A DNA stretch of 64,000 nt from Mesocentrotus franciscanus (GCA_037976565.1 CP137672.1:18686335-18750334); one strand, 5' to 3'; shown: positions 24,480-37,312, counted from the first letter of the stretch. A program made the numbers and translations. Notes: generated from the letters alone by a model not told the origin.

Positions 24480-24580
24480 AATTTGTATTTCTTTCTTTGT
24501 TTTTTTACACTTGTAATATCTTTTATTTACATATATGTTTTTTTTTATTGAATGGGATGAATAAATCTTGAATCTTGATA
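24480..24580 (+). mobile_element. Possible retroposon 3' tail
   Basis: A T-rich stretch ends GGGATGAATAAATCTTGAATCTTGA, where a short unit (AATCTTG) begins to repeat after an AATAAA-like signal. Such tails end many CR1/L2-type LINEs and their SINEs. No coding part was found upstream. Confidence 0.4.
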
Positions 24581-25677
24581 TATATGGTTCATCCAAATAC
24601 ATTGTTATTATTCATCAATTCCTATTTTTTTATTTTGTGAGATTAATCTGCATGAATATAGTTTCATATAGACTGACCATAGTAAGATTCATCGTTGAGA
24701 TATCAATAATTTAGTCAACCAACCGTGACCCCGAGATATCGATTGGTAACAAGAAATATATATTTAAAAACAACACTCATAGTGAGATTTCTCAGAAGTG
24801 CAGACATTTCAAGACATTATTACTAGTTGTTTTTTTCCTCATAAGCCTACAGGAAATTGTAAATTGAAGGAAATGTAATCCATTCGACTTTTACCCATAC
24901 TGACTGCGTATCCGAGTTGTTTATTGTGTTAATTGTATATGTGTACATAATCTTAAATATAATAGAATGTCTTAGTTCATGCGTTAACAAGATAAAGTTC
25001 GATCTATAACTGATTGCAGAGTCAGGAACTCATGGGATTCAAAATTATATTGTTGTTAAGAGAGAGCAGAAGGGGATATATCGCAAGAAATCAAATAAAA
25101 GAATTATGATACCCATTTACATTTTGAATTATCACCTCAGAGCTTTAAGAGGTGTGCAATATGAAGAAAGAAAAATGGCAAAGCGAATTTTACAGAAAAC
25201 AGAATTGGACTGGAGAGTGTGAGAAAGAGAAAAAGGACGTGGTGTAATCAGACGGAGAAAGATGAAGAAAAACCTAGAGAGAAAACAAGGGAATACAGAG
25301 AGAGAGAGAGAGAGAAACAAAATATAGGAATTGAATAGAAACGCACACGACAGCAAAAAAACATGATTCTCACACATATTATACGCAATACAGTATCAAT
25401 TAATGATCACTCCACAGTTCACTGAGTAACCACTCAGGAATGCATGATGCAGATTAAAACGCATCGGTATCAACATCAATATGAACCTGTCAATTATATA
25501 TCATTTGATTTGATCTAAAGGTATAGATTGAAAGCTTGACAAATTTTAATACAGGGAGACACAAAACAAAAGCTATATACAATCGCGTCATAATTATCTC
25601 ATCATTAATTCTTTCTACATTTTGTATGCCTTCCAAGTATGGAAAACCTACAGCCTTTTGTTTGGGGTACATTAACC

Positions 25678-25680
25678 CCC

Positions 25681-25718
<38 letters not shown>

Positions 25719-25726
25719 TTCTCTAC
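25678..25726 (+). repeat. (TC)n microsatellite
   Basis: Nearly pure CT dinucleotides with a few CTTT interruptions. Frames on both strands are artefacts of the repeat. Confidence 0.9.
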
Positions 25727-28700
25727 GTATGATGTATGCATACCACCTTAACTTATTACTTTTGTTTTGATGGCTCTGATTATCATGGTTATGCACTTTT
25801 AGACTTAGGAACAACATATATTAGGCCTATGTCGAAAGGAGCGTAAAAACAAAATACTGTACTATGAATAACGTTTCACCTCTACTAATTTCTCCCTAAC
25901 ACAAACAAAACATGAAATATTGCTGTAGCATCAACTACATTAGGTTAGTGTCAAACAATGTCAAACGCAACCGCATCCACTTTTGCGACGTCACGTATGA
26001 ATATAAGAAAGCCAATATTTGCATTTATGTATTTTAATTAAGCCCTTTGCTCCGACGATCGACGTACATCAGCGATGGTGAAGATGGTTTGACTGTTTTC
26101 AGACAAATAAACAATATAGCATTAGAGTTCGTTAATTTTAAGGCATAGTTAATTAATCAAGGAATCATCAAAAACAAATAGAAGTCGGTCGTTAACGGCT
26201 TTCCAATAATGACATGGTAATATTTATATAAATGATCTGCTTGTAATAAACATGATCACAAATAGTGTAATAGATGTAAAAGATATTATAAATGATATGG
26301 CTTCTCAGCATCTGATTCTTGTGTTTCTCTCACTTTCAATGTAATACCTAAATACAATGTACTACATAAAAAAGATAAAGATACAACACAGGTAAATATC
26401 GAACATATATAATTAAGTGAATAACAGAAGTTAAAGGATTTAACTCATCAACTTTAAAAGTAGTGACCAATCTCTGCTCTGGCTAGTGGTGTAGTGTTAT
26501 TGGGACTCATGTCCCTTTTGGTCACATAATGTCCTTGGGGGTCAAAAAGGTCAGACATTAAGGAATGTGAGTATTAGACTGAACATACATGTATGTACTG
26601 TACATTTATGTCTACGCTGTAACAGACACAGTATATGAATACTGTTTCGGAGAATATGAGTTTAAAGGAAAATATTGTACACTGTATGTGGTTAATTTGT
26701 AATTCAATGTTTCTAAGTTCATTTCTGACGCCACAATTGCTTCAATCACAGAGGAAACAAACATGAACAAAAAAGTAAATGTTCCTTGATTCAAACCAAA
26801 AAATGATTTTTTTTTTTTTCTGTTAGAATCAAAGAAAGATCTTTCAAGTTGTTTGTCATTCATTTGATTTGTTTGTTTTCTTTTCCAACAAAATACAAAC
26901 ATAATAACAAATACTATGCAAAATTTATACAAATCATGATTACATTTGAAATAGAGAAAAATCCATTAAAAAAATTAATTCCTTGAAAAAGAAGGAAAGG
27001 AATAATTTCAAATGATATTTGATTTATATTCAGTGGAAATGCAGAGGTCCACTGAAAATAGCAGACAAAGAACTAAGTCTTTTAAGGTTTAGGAGGATCA
27101 TTCCAAGGTTTTAATGTCGTACGTTCAACTCATCACTCACCCTTTTCACTGCTTTCATATCATATCTATTTACGCCTTAAATCAATACATATGAATACAT
27201 TATTATTTGTATCCCTCAAATATAGCAAACCTCTATTAATTTTTATACTCTTTTTCAAAAACATTTGTTTGGCGTTTTTAATCTTGATATGCTTTTAATT
27301 TTGTTCATGCTCATGTGTGATTTTATTCTGATTTCGGTATGATAAAATCTTGATAATCAATAAATACATTAACAATAAATATATATATATATCTTTTGAT
27401 TTAGAATGAATAACATACCCTGTATCTTCGTACCATATGAGAGCTTGATAATCAGTTCTTTCATATAGTAGCAGAACCAACTATTGGGTTAATTTATCAC
27501 CTATGTCACGGAGGTGGGATTTATTCTATGAAAATGATAGTTCTACTTTTAGCAAGTCATATTCACCCGGTATACAGAGTATTTCGACAAGCATACGATC
27601 CAAGTTCCCCACCCATTTACATTGACATGGTACCCTTTAATTTATAGCAACATGTTTTTGAAATCTCATTATACCCATGCTTCACAAGCCCCCACCACTG
27701 ATGATAAGAATCTTTTATGTATAACACGCTTGTGTGAAAAGCATAAGAAATGATTTCAATTAAAGGAAGATTTGATTCTTTAAAAATATGTAATTCCTTT
27801 CAGAAGCAAGATTATTATGCATTTGTTACCAAACCCCGGTGGTATAACGCATCGTTCATGTCTACGGTAATGAACATGTTAACAGTGTGCACCATATTAA
27901 ATCATGGGAACATAAACCCCTCAAAAAATGTTTGGAAACTAAAGTATGATCGATTATATCTATCTTCTCATGACTTGGAGATCGCTTTGTTAAGTATTTT
28001 TAGAAAGTGAATGTATTCCTTTTGAAAATGATAAATTTGTTATGATTTTCAAGTAATAAAATGTGCGGTATATTAAAATAAGGGGTAAGGTCAAAAGAAA
28101 AATGTTGTAAAACTCCCTGCTGTTGTTCGACTGTGCATTCAAATTGCCCTATTGCCCGGGCCTTGCCAACAGTTGTTAACCTAGGCGTGATGCTTCAGAA
28201 ATTTGATGACCAAACATTAGCGAATCTTGCCTGACATGACATTGTCACCATAGTGAATGAATTTCAATTTCAAATTCTTTAGGATTTAGCATAACTGTGG
28301 ATGAGCAGTTGGGAACAATAGCCCCACTGTCATTTACAAAAATCACAATCTCAATATGTCAAAGAAATAAGAGGTCTCTGCATAATAATACCAGTGCTTA
28401 CCATTCAACATATCAGAGTGTCGATGGGTTTGGGGATCATTCGCCTCTGTAGAATTATTCATTTTGATTCTGCTTCCCTCTGTGGTGGCTGATAATGTTT
28501 CCAGACAGTTAAATATCTCGGGATACTATATCAAAGAGAGTTTGAACATTATAACAATCCTTTTTCTCGTCAGGTGTATTGGTTCCAATCATACACGTCC
28601 ATATTATTTATTTATTTATGCATGCATGCATGCATGTTCACAATTTCACAATTCATTGGAGTTAACATCACATGAAATAGAATATAATATAACAAATCAT

Positions 28701-28939
28701 TTTCAATTTTACAATCCATTTCAACTGACTTCACGTGAAAAAGAATATAACAATTTTGTTATCAAAGACAAGTTGCAACTATTATACAGTTAAAGGAATG
28801 AACACACAAAGGTGATGAAACATAAGCAAATAGAGCTTGAATCGTTACAACATCTTTCAAATATATAATATATGACAAATTAAATTCCTAAAGGGTTCTG
28901 ATTTTTAAAAATTATGTTCGATATAATGAGAACAGATAT

Positions 28940-30492
28940 ATAGAACTATATATTTGTAAGTAATATCTTACATCTGTGAAATGATAATACACCTGAGTGC
29001 TCTTTTGAGGGAGTTTGGTGATTTTAAATTTCGAATATTGTTAGGTAGAGAATTCCATACATCTGGATCCCTGTGTCTGATTGATTTCTGGGCTAATGTA
29101 GTGTGAGGATTGATCAAATGTAAATTCGAAGACTGCCTTGTTGAATATGAGTGAACCATGTTATTAGGTTGGAACATTGAAGATAAAGAAGTAGGTAACA
29201 ATTTGATATTGAAACGTGACAAAAATATGGCAATTTGGAGGAAGTTAATATCATCAACCTTTAAGCATTTTAGTTTAACAAATGGTGGGGTAGCATGGTC
29301 ACGATAACCAGCTCGGATACATATGCGTACAGCTTTCTTTTGCAGCAGAATAATATTATATTCACACACTTGGATGTTGCCCACAAAATATTACAATAGG
29401 AGATATGTGGTAAAATTAGACTATTATATAGCATAAGTAATATTCTATCAGAAACAAAACATTTTATTCTATAAGGTACGCCAATAATTCTGGAGATTGG
29501 TGTAACAATATGCTTTATATGGTCACTCCAATCAAGTTTTTCATTGATATAGACACCAAGGAACTTTGTACATGTCTTTCTCTCAATAGAAATGTCATCT
29601 AGTTTAATATTTAGAGCAAGGTTGTCATTAGATTTTTTACCTCTAAAATGAATATAATTTATTTTAAGCACATTACTTCTAAACCATAAACCGCCGAAAT
29701 CCAAACTGATCAGGATTCAATGATTCACATTATTTTATCTAAACAACTGTAGAGCCTGTTATAAACAATTCGTTCTAAAACTTTAGAAAAGCTAGGCAGT
29801 ATTGAGATCTGCCTATAGTTAGAAACGACCATCACGTCATCTTTTTATGAACAGGAATCACCCTTGCTAGTTTGAAAGAAGAAGAAGGAAACACTCCGGT
29901 CATTAAAGAGAGATTGCAAATTAATGTGTACAAGTCTACAAGAGGCGTTAGAATTGAACCAATGATCTTTTTCAATAGGAATGTACTGATTTCATCATGC
30001 CCAGAAGAGTGACTGTTTTTTAGCGATCTCACTACATTGAGAATTCCAATGTAATCCGTCGGTTTTAGACAAATAGAAGTTTTAGATGGTTCATTGAGGT
30101 ACTGTATGAAGTTGGTTCCATCTTCATTTATCATCTTGGCTTGATTTGGGCCAACATTGACAAAGTAATTGTTATATGCATTTGCAATATATTCTGCATT
30201 TGTTATTTCTTTATTACCATGTACAAGTTTTCCTGGTACTTCATGTTTTCCTTGCTTGCATAAAATATCCTTTACAATTTTCCAGGTAGATGAAATATTG
30301 CCATTTGCACTTTCAAACCGTTAAGAGTGAAATAATCGACGTGAACATCGTATAATTGATGTTAATTTATTTCTATTTTTTTTTTGTATTTCTCAACATT
30401 ATCTGGTGATCGTTTCTTTATACTTCTTTTATATAGGACGTTTCTTCTTTTTATCGATTGAAGTATCCCTCTAGTAATCCATGGATGATTTC
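28940..30492 (-). mobile_element. CR1/L2-like LINE fragment, 5'-truncated, RT core deleted
   Basis: On the minus strand the order is: basic linker (PWITRGILQSIKRRN near 30440-30490), RT N-terminal region (30134-29832), then RT thumb and C-terminal domain (29704-28968). The last reads LQKKAVRICIRAGYRDHATP, MVHSYSTRQSSNLHLINP and DPDVWNSLPNNIRNLKS, as at the ends of LINE proteins of this group. Comparison with the related copy at 37377-38645 shows a 437-base deletion at 29690/29691 that removes the catalytic core including the FADDT box. Frameshifts are also present. This is a dead copy. Confidence 0.85.
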
Positions 30493-30640
30493 CTTTTCAA
30501 TTCAATTCAATTTTATTTCGTCCAATAATGACATGGAAATTCATTGTGGGATTTTTACATATTGCGTTTATATTAAAATCATGTATAAAAAGACATCAAA
30601 AGCATGACATTGAAATAGGAAATAATTACATTCAAAATCG
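30493..30640 (-). mobile_element. 3' tail of another minus-strand retroelement
   Basis: Read on the minus strand the segment ends GGACGAAATAAAATTGAATTG with repeats of AATTG, a typical LINE/SINE 3' terminus. It touches the 5' end of the LINE fragment at 30492. The extent of its body, toward higher coordinates, is unclear. Confidence 0.45.
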
Positions 30641-30784
30641 GTGAGAAATTGGAAAAACATAACATGACATCGACATAATGCACAAATGAATATACTTAGT
30701 GAAAAGGCCCCCTAGATTTTCAACATAACAATGTACACAATACCCCGATCCCTGCATCCCCCCCCCCCAGAAATTCATCCCAGG

Positions 30785-30995
30785 CCGGAGAGACATAGAG
30801 AGAAAGAGAGAGAGCGAGACAGGGACATAGAGAGAGACAGAGAGAGAGAGACAGTGATAAATAACGCGAGACAGAGATGGAGAGAGAGGAAGAGGAAGAT
30901 ATATGAGAGAGAAATAAAGAGAGACAGAGAGACAGAGAGAGAAAAAAAGAGAAAAGAAAGAGAGAGAGAATAGTGAGAGAGACAGGGGCAGAGAA
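30785..30995 (+). repeat. GA-rich microsatellite tract
   Basis: Imperfect GAGAGA/GACAGAGA sequence about 210 bases long. The Ser/Leu-rich and Arg/Glu-rich open frames over it on the two strands are artefacts. Confidence 0.9.
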
Positions 30996-31728
30996 GGAAC
31001 CCCAACCCATAGTTTGGGCAAAACAGAATTCAGAGAAAATTGCACATAGTTCATAATACATACACTGGCTATACTTAAAAAGTGATGATAGATGTGTAAG
31101 CTATTCCAATTAAAAACAGTTACATTCAATAATTTTGCTCTATTTTCTTCGTACATACATCCTGCAGTGGGAACTCATCATTTTAATAAGAAGAAGAAGA
31201 CACAGGAAAGGACCGACCGACCCGGTAAAAGACGTGGATATTGCACAATAGTGATGACAGGTTTTCAGTAATACATTCATGCATGTCAAGGAGATACACA
31301 CGACCAGTTTCGCAACGTATCCAAACCGAATGCACAGGTCCCCGCGAGGCGGCCAGACACGAGTGACTCCACCCACTTGCCAAGAGCGACCACACCCCGA
31401 TAGACAGAGCGCGAATTGCACACACTAGCCGCAACCGGGCTGTGCAAACTATAATGTTTGCCCAACCTAGCAACAACCAATGTGCGCAACCAATACTCCG
31501 CCCACCGAAACACAATCACTCCTAACACTTAGTAACAGGCGAACGGAAACACGCATCCAGGCACCCCACGCAGACCCACGCACTCAACTCGAACACATTA
31601 CGAAACTGGTCCATTGAAAAGCGGCGTCTCCCTGCACATATTCATATTGACAAAAGTTACATGTTGGTGATGAATATTGTTACATGCAATTTGTTTGTTT
31701 ACTCTTACTCATACATGACTACGAACTT
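30996..31728. other. Non-coding, partly GC-rich stretch
   Basis: 31200-31620 is richer in G+C and CpG than its surroundings (CGACCGACCCGG, CCCCGCGAGGCGG). Overlapping minus-strand frames here lack any recognisable domain. It could be an unrecognised element or a CpG-rich regulatory segment. Confidence 0.35.
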
Positions 31729-31822
31729 TAATACATTTATTGCTCTAGCCCAATTTTAGATATGTTTAAATTTTATTATTCCTTTCTTTTTATCTGTGTG
31801 TCATTCGTGAAAGTAAATAGTT

Positions 31823-31833
31823 TAAATATATAA

Positions 31834-31911
<78 letters not shown>

Positions 31912-31918
31912 TTATATA
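31823..31918 (+). repeat. (TA)n microsatellite
   Basis: Almost uninterrupted alternating A and T, at the left edge of extra sequence present only in segment 1 of the duplicated array. Confidence 0.9.
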
Positions 31919-31980
31919 CCTCTCTTTAGAAATCTAGCCATCTGATTGGTCGATTGGAGTCGTGATTTTAGCAAATGCCA

Positions 31981-32055
31981 GTAACGGTCAATAGTTCATG
32001 AGAAAGATGCCCTTTGCATCCGGGTAACGGTCAATAGTTCATGAGAAAGATGCCC
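31981..32055 (+). repeat. 43-bp tandem duplication
   Basis: GTAACGGTCAATAGTTCATG followed by AGAAAGATGCCC occurs at 31981 and again at 32024 with no change over about 32 bases. Confidence 0.8.
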
Positions 32056-33296
32056 GTTTGCTGAGATCCCTATTGGTTTACGTGTAAAAAGTTTCTTTGT
32101 GCGAGCGCGGATGCCATACAGTGTGTTTGCGATTTGGTCGTTTAGTGTGTGCTATTCCCGAATGATCGTAACATTCAGGCAGCTTTCCAGCGAAGATTAA
32201 CAGACATTGTCTCTGATTTTCTGTGATGTTTTAACCAATCTTTACTCAAGAAAAGGATAAGGCAAGAATTCTGTGTTGATTTTTTTGTGTGATTTCGGTA
32301 TATAAATGATATATGGACTGCTTTAATATTCGGGGCTGTGACGTTAAAATGTGATGCTAAAATGACCCCAACAGTAGACTTAGAGAAAGGACGATGACAG
32401 CCAAGTTGAGATACGTTGCATAAAATGCAGTTCATCTGTAATATCAATAAAACAAACAAGCAATCATAAGCATGTGTACAAATTTACATACATAAATTTG
32501 CATTAATAAACAAATATCTATTGTATTGCACAACTAGCTTGCCATAAATGACTGAGTAAAGAAAACCTTCTAGAATAAATATTGTGAGTGAAGCTCACCT
32601 GTTCAAACACAAACTGTATCATTGCCCCATTTGTCTTATGATCTCATGAGCTGTCTCAAATTCTATCTTTGTTTACAAATATAAATCTTATAATTCATCC
32701 CTCTCTATCTTGTAAATTAACGTCATACACAAATAAACCCTCGACCAGCCTTATTTCCTGCCTCTATCTTACACTCTTTACTTGGTTCCTGAACTAAAAT
32801 TCCTATTTGCTGCTATAACTTTGACATTTTTTATAACCAAGGAAAACACTTCATACTCTTGTGTCATGTCAATTATCATCACTCATTACACACAAATCTA
32901 AATTGTCCGTAACACAAACTGATATATGCACAAACTGTACATTCAACACACGTTATCCTACGTTTGTCTATATGTGGTGCTACATGCACTGATGATGACA
33001 TTTTAACGTACTTTTCATCTTAAAATTACAGAAAACTAGATTTATATCTTGTGCCATCTTTGGCCTCATACAATCAGTTAAAGATCGATTTATAGAAATA
33101 ATAGCTTTATAGTACTTACAACATTGGGCTTGTCTCGATTGTCGGGAAATACTGAGGGAATCACTGTCCACAAAACAGTTCAAATTTCGTGACTTTTAGG
33201 CTGGTGAACTACAAACGCCCTCTAACGGCCAAATGAAAACATGGTTAATCCAAACTGACGTCATGACGAAACCAACAAAAACTTTCTAAATCTTAC

Positions 33297-33410
33297 AGAG
33301 GCATAGCTGTTTCTATACTGGCTCTCGGGAACGTTGCATCACCGCGGCACGCCTAGGGTTCATGGCAGGATGCAACGTCTCCTTGAGCCTACAGAAACAG
33401 CTATGCCTCT
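33297..33410. repeat. Perfect-arm hairpin, 114 bp
   Basis: The outer arms AGAGGCATAGCTGTTTCT (33297-33314) and its reverse complement (33393-33410) match over 18 bases. Pairing continues inward through GGCTC/GAGCC and ACGTTGCATC/GATGCAACGT, giving a stem of roughly 43 positions around a loop of about 28 bases containing the CCTAGG site. It is GC-rich in AT-rich surroundings. It may be a tiny foldback element or a structured transcript; nothing in the sequence decides. Confidence 0.75.
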
Positions 33411-33937
33411 CATAGCAGTCAATTTAATATCTATAACATAATCTCGGTTTAGTATATCTGTGCACACACATATTAGAGCATCGTAACATTCAGTAGCCTT
33501 GTATTTACAGTTTCAACTTCGATTCAAGGTTAATAGAAATATTGTCGCTGCCAAATGGTTGATATAATATACAATTTTAAAAGTATGTAAAGATTACAAG
33601 GTCTTTTTGGAGCCAGAAGGGCGTTACTTAACTCATACTTTAGGGGTTAAGGCATTTCCGAAAATAGAGTGATATATGAATAGAGTAATAGACTGTACAC
33701 TACAAGACAAATGTCAAATCGTTTTGAGTTGTGATTTAATGACTTTATTACACTTCTCAAATCGTGAAGGAACAGTGAGAATTAAAAACCATATTAAATC
33801 AAGGTTTGAAGCTATCATAAATATGAATATGAACCAAGAAATGTCCCCTGCACATATGTGTAATAAACAATAATAATACATGATACATTTAATTGCAATT
33901 ACACAATAGATTGAATGAGTTGCTGTAATCAATAAAT

Positions 33938-34782
33938 GAAGAGCTTGATTCCAAAAGGAGCTAAATCCATATTTCTTTTTTAATTGAGTTTTCCTACATG
34001 GGGACAAAATGCACTATATCACAGTCTAAAATTTCACCAGGAAGTATGAACAATTTCAGGTACAATATCATGTTTCATTCCAAAAGGAGCTTAATCCAAA
34101 TCGGTTTCATTCCAAAAGGAGCTAAATCCACTTTGGGTACTTCTGAGTAAATCACCTTTTATATTTCTTCACTTTCCCTTTTGCCATGTACCTTCATGTT
34201 GTTATATAAATTATGTTAAAGGTGTCGCCCTGGACCAATAATATATGATAAGAAAACAAATCTACCAGTTATTTCTGATTTTTACTAAATTTTTAGATTT
34301 TGTGGATTTAGCTCCTTTGGGAATGAAATGTGGATTTAGCTCCTTTTGGAATGAAACGGATTTAGCTTCTTTTGGAATGAAACTGTGATATGTTGTTTAC
34401 TTTCTTTTCAAAAGGTTTTTTTTAGTTGTGATTTCAGTATTATTATTTAAAAGGAAAAGTTTGCTACTAAATTTGAATAAACTTTAGTGACTTTATCGAG
34501 AAAATGTTCTAAAATTTCACCAGGAAGTATGAACAATTTTAGGTACAATATCATGTTTCATTCCAAAAGGAGCTAACTACACGAAGATAAGAAAAAATCT
34601 TAAAATTTAGTAAAAATCAGAAATAACTGGTAGATTTTTTCTTATCATATATTATTGGTCCACCTTTAACATATATAACAACATGATGGTACATGGCTAT
34701 AGGGAAAGTGGAGAAATTAAAAAAGGTGATTTACCTAGAAGTACCCAAAGTGGATTTAGCCCCTTTTGGAATGAAACTCTTC
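33938..34782. mobile_element. 845-bp MITE with AAAT duplication and empty sites
   Basis: The ends are GAAGAGCTTGATTCCAAAAG and, inverted, GAAGAGTTTCATTCCAAAAG; the terminal inverted repeat runs about 32 bases into GCTAAATCCA. It is flanked by AAAT (33934-33937 and 34783-34786). Paralogous segments near 43857, 48725 and 56175 read AAATACTG without the insert. Inside, the motif ATTCCAAAAGGAGCTAAATC recurs at least seven times in both orientations, and long internal direct and inverted blocks (34022-34095 with 34506-34575; 34131-34290 with 34590-34755) make it a compound foldback. No transposase. Confidence 0.9.
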
Positions 34783-36324
34783 AAATACTGTTTGCACTTA
34801 TCTCAAGAAAGATCGAGAGCAAATGATACAATTTATAAGCCGAATAGAGAGTATATCACCAAATATACAGTAAGTGTTTATTACAGTGAGTCTTTTAAAA
34901 ATAGTGTGCAGTATCATAACATTATAAACTATTCTAGACTTGTGCCTTGAAGCCGAGTTTAAATTGGAACATAAACTATACATTGCATAAACATATAAAG
35001 ACAGCTGTCACAATATATATAAATTCCATATCTTCAACAAAATTCCTAAAAAGGCTAGTCTAATATTAAAGGGCAATCCAACCTTTGTAATAAGTTTATT
35101 TGTATGAAAGCAGAAAAATAAGAGAAACAAAATGGCGAAACTTTGAAATAAATCGGACCAATAATAAGAGTTATAAATGTATGAGATCACTAAACGGTCA
35201 CTTAACGATCGATCAATGTTATGAGATCAATAAATCTATGCCAATCTCATAACAGGAATTTGATCTGTGGATTGTGACGTAGTCACAGACAACTCTCCTA
35301 TTTGTTACAAAAATATCATTAATATCTGTTTTTCTCCTATGTGCCTTCTCGCTTGTGGCACTATTCAAGAAATATTATGGATAGCATGTCAATATACTTC
35401 CTCTAAAATGAAAAGACCCTCCATAGTCTTACATTTTGAAAAAATGCTATTTAGTCATTTATGTTGTTAAAGTTATCTGGCACACCATTAGAGTGACATT
35501 ACCAATTCTGCAAATTTAAAGATCCTATACAAGGAATGATTACAATTTCAAATATTCATACCTTTCTTATTTTTATCAGATTTCAGCACAAATTTTCACC
35601 GGTATGATTTTCTAATTGTTCTGCTTTCTTTTAGAATAGTTGGCTATTAAGGTTAGAGTTTATCTAGAATTGAAAGTATCCTTGCAACTATTTATACAAT
35701 TGCAACTATTTATACAAAATCAAGAAATAATATGATTTGAATACATCTGATTTGTCAATCACATTGTCTGACACATAATAACCAATTCTATACATGTGTA
35801 CACAGTAATGCAAGTCATCTATCAATAACATATTTTTCATATGTTTCTAAAGCCTGATCCACGAATAATTTGCTTTCTAGAGAAGCTGAAAAATCAGACA
35901 TTAATTGTCAACCCCCAAAAGTTGGAGGACATTCGAACAATTAACGAGATTTGTTTGTATGTGCAGGCACTACTGGCGAATAAACGTTCTCTGAAAACAT
36001 GAAAATTGATGATTTTTTTTTCTTCTTCTTCTTTTCTTTTCTTTTTTTTTCTTTTTTTTTTAATGAAATGTATATTAAAAAGGATTATTATGACTATATG
36101 ACTTGGCAAAAGTAATCCAATTTTGTTAAAATCTGAAAGAATTATTGAAATAGCATGCATGCAATGTCTATCAGTATTCAGTATTACTGTACATGAGAAA
36201 AGACACAGGGAATTCACTTTCTTGTGGGATTTACCGGGAAATTGATGACATCAAATATACAAGCAATAGATTGATGGTGACGGAATGACATCATAAACTC
36301 AAACCAATAAACATATACACGTAT

Positions 36325-36362
36325 ATATAATATATATATATATATATATATGTATATATTTA
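36325..36362 (+). repeat. (TA)n microsatellite
   Basis: Alternating TA with one G interruption. Confidence 0.85.
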
Positions 36363-36463
36363 TACCTTGTTTGTGTATTAACCAGTCATGAAGCACTTAA
36401 AGGCATACATGACTTTCAAGTAGGTTGTAACAACTACTTCGAGTTTTGTGACCTGTCTTTGGA

Positions 36464-36592
36464 ATAATGATGACAATGATGATGATATAATATTAATAAT
36501 AAATGTAGTAATGAAAACAATGATAATGATGATAATAATAATAATAATAATAATGATAATAATGATAATAATAATATTAACAACAAAACCAG
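36464..36592 (+). repeat. GAT/AAT trinucleotide repeat
   Basis: ATGATGATA passing into ATAATAATA. The related segment at 57229-57345 has the same kind of tract in the same context, so it predates the duplication. Poly-Ile frames here are artefacts. Confidence 0.85.
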
Positions 36593-36747
36593 CAACAATA
36601 CTACTACTGCTACAGCTGCTACTAGTAATGTTTCTTATACAGCAATTTCCAGTTACAATGTAAACAACCAAATACAACCAATTAAATAATAACATGGCAC
36701 TAACAATATTATGTGGTCTTAGACAACCTTGACGCCAAAGAAAATGT

Positions 36748-36816
36748 CAGTACCGAGCAAGGATCGAACCCAGAACCTCATGAAAGAGATTCAATGGGCT
36801 TGACCAACATACCACA
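36748..36816 (-). mobile_element. tRNA-derived SINE head, degenerate
   Basis: On the minus strand a box B-like GGTTCGATCC (plus 36761-36770) is preceded by a box A-like TTGGTCAAGCCCA (plus 36794-36806) at about tRNA spacing, and CCTTGCTCGG follows. The cloverleaf is not good enough for a functional tRNA. The related segment at 57480 lacks this stretch, which fits a later insertion. Confidence 0.5.
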
Positions 36817-37277
36817 GTTGAAATGGCTGACAATATTTTTAATAGCGATAAGGAACTATCAATATTCCTCAAAATTGTACCATATTACTCGAGTTTTAAG
36901 GAAGTAACATTGATTGCCAAAAAAGCTCAGAATTGCATTCAAGATACCTCTGCTTGTTAACAAAGCAAGAAATCGTCAAGCCCCAAATTATTTGTCTAAA
37001 TTATTAAGCAAAGGTAAGCTCGATCTGTTGCCGTTTGTAAACAAATTATGACACTATTTAAAAATTTGGCATTGCCGAGCAAGTTGACTAATTTGACTCA
37101 GCCTGTAAAAAGAAATACCTGTCATGTAGGTGTTCTAAAAAGCCATCAACGGTTAGTAAGTGAAAACTAATATAAATGTATATTTTCTCTATGGTATAGT
37201 TAAGAAGAATATTCTTCTTCTCATAGTACCCTAGTTTGGAATAAGCGATCGTCATCTAGTCATGCCATACATATAGG

Positions 37278-37278
<1 letters not shown>

Positions 37279-37310
<32 letters not shown>
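37279..37310 (+). repeat. (TA)n microsatellite
   Basis: Uninterrupted AT alternation a little upstream of the LINE fragment at 37377. Confidence 0.9.

Positions 37311-37312
<2 letters not shown>

Larger units (their letters stand above)
21870..28939. other. Long intergenic stretch with no gene recognised
   Basis: About 7 kb of AT-rich sequence. Open frames are short and lack codon or domain signal. It holds a (TC)n tract (25678-25726), GA runs near 25298-25316, a retroposon-like tail near 24540-24580 and a (GCAT)n run near 28618-28636. Confidence 0.5.

Noticed and set aside
28464..28793. 109-codon plus-strand frame
   Set aside because: AT-rich, includes a (GCAT)n run and a short imperfect tandem repeat; no homology recognised.
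30632..31156. 174-codon minus-strand frame
   Set aside because: Mostly the GA/TC microsatellite; the flanking residues show no family features.
31140..31528. Three overlapping minus-strand frames of 80-110 codons in GC-rich sequence
   Set aside because: Frames overlap in all phases, as expected from GC-rich DNA with few stops; Cys/Trp-rich content matches no domain I know. Kept only as a GC-rich stretch.
34693..34950. 85-codon plus-strand frame
   Set aside because: It starts inside the 845-bp MITE and crosses its border into segment sequence.
36378..36695. 105-codon frame with poly-Ile
   Set aside because: Translation of the AAT/GAT trinucleotide repeat.
36748..36816. Functional tRNA gene
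   Set aside because: Box A and box B are recognisable but acceptor and anticodon stems do not pair well; better explained as a SINE head.
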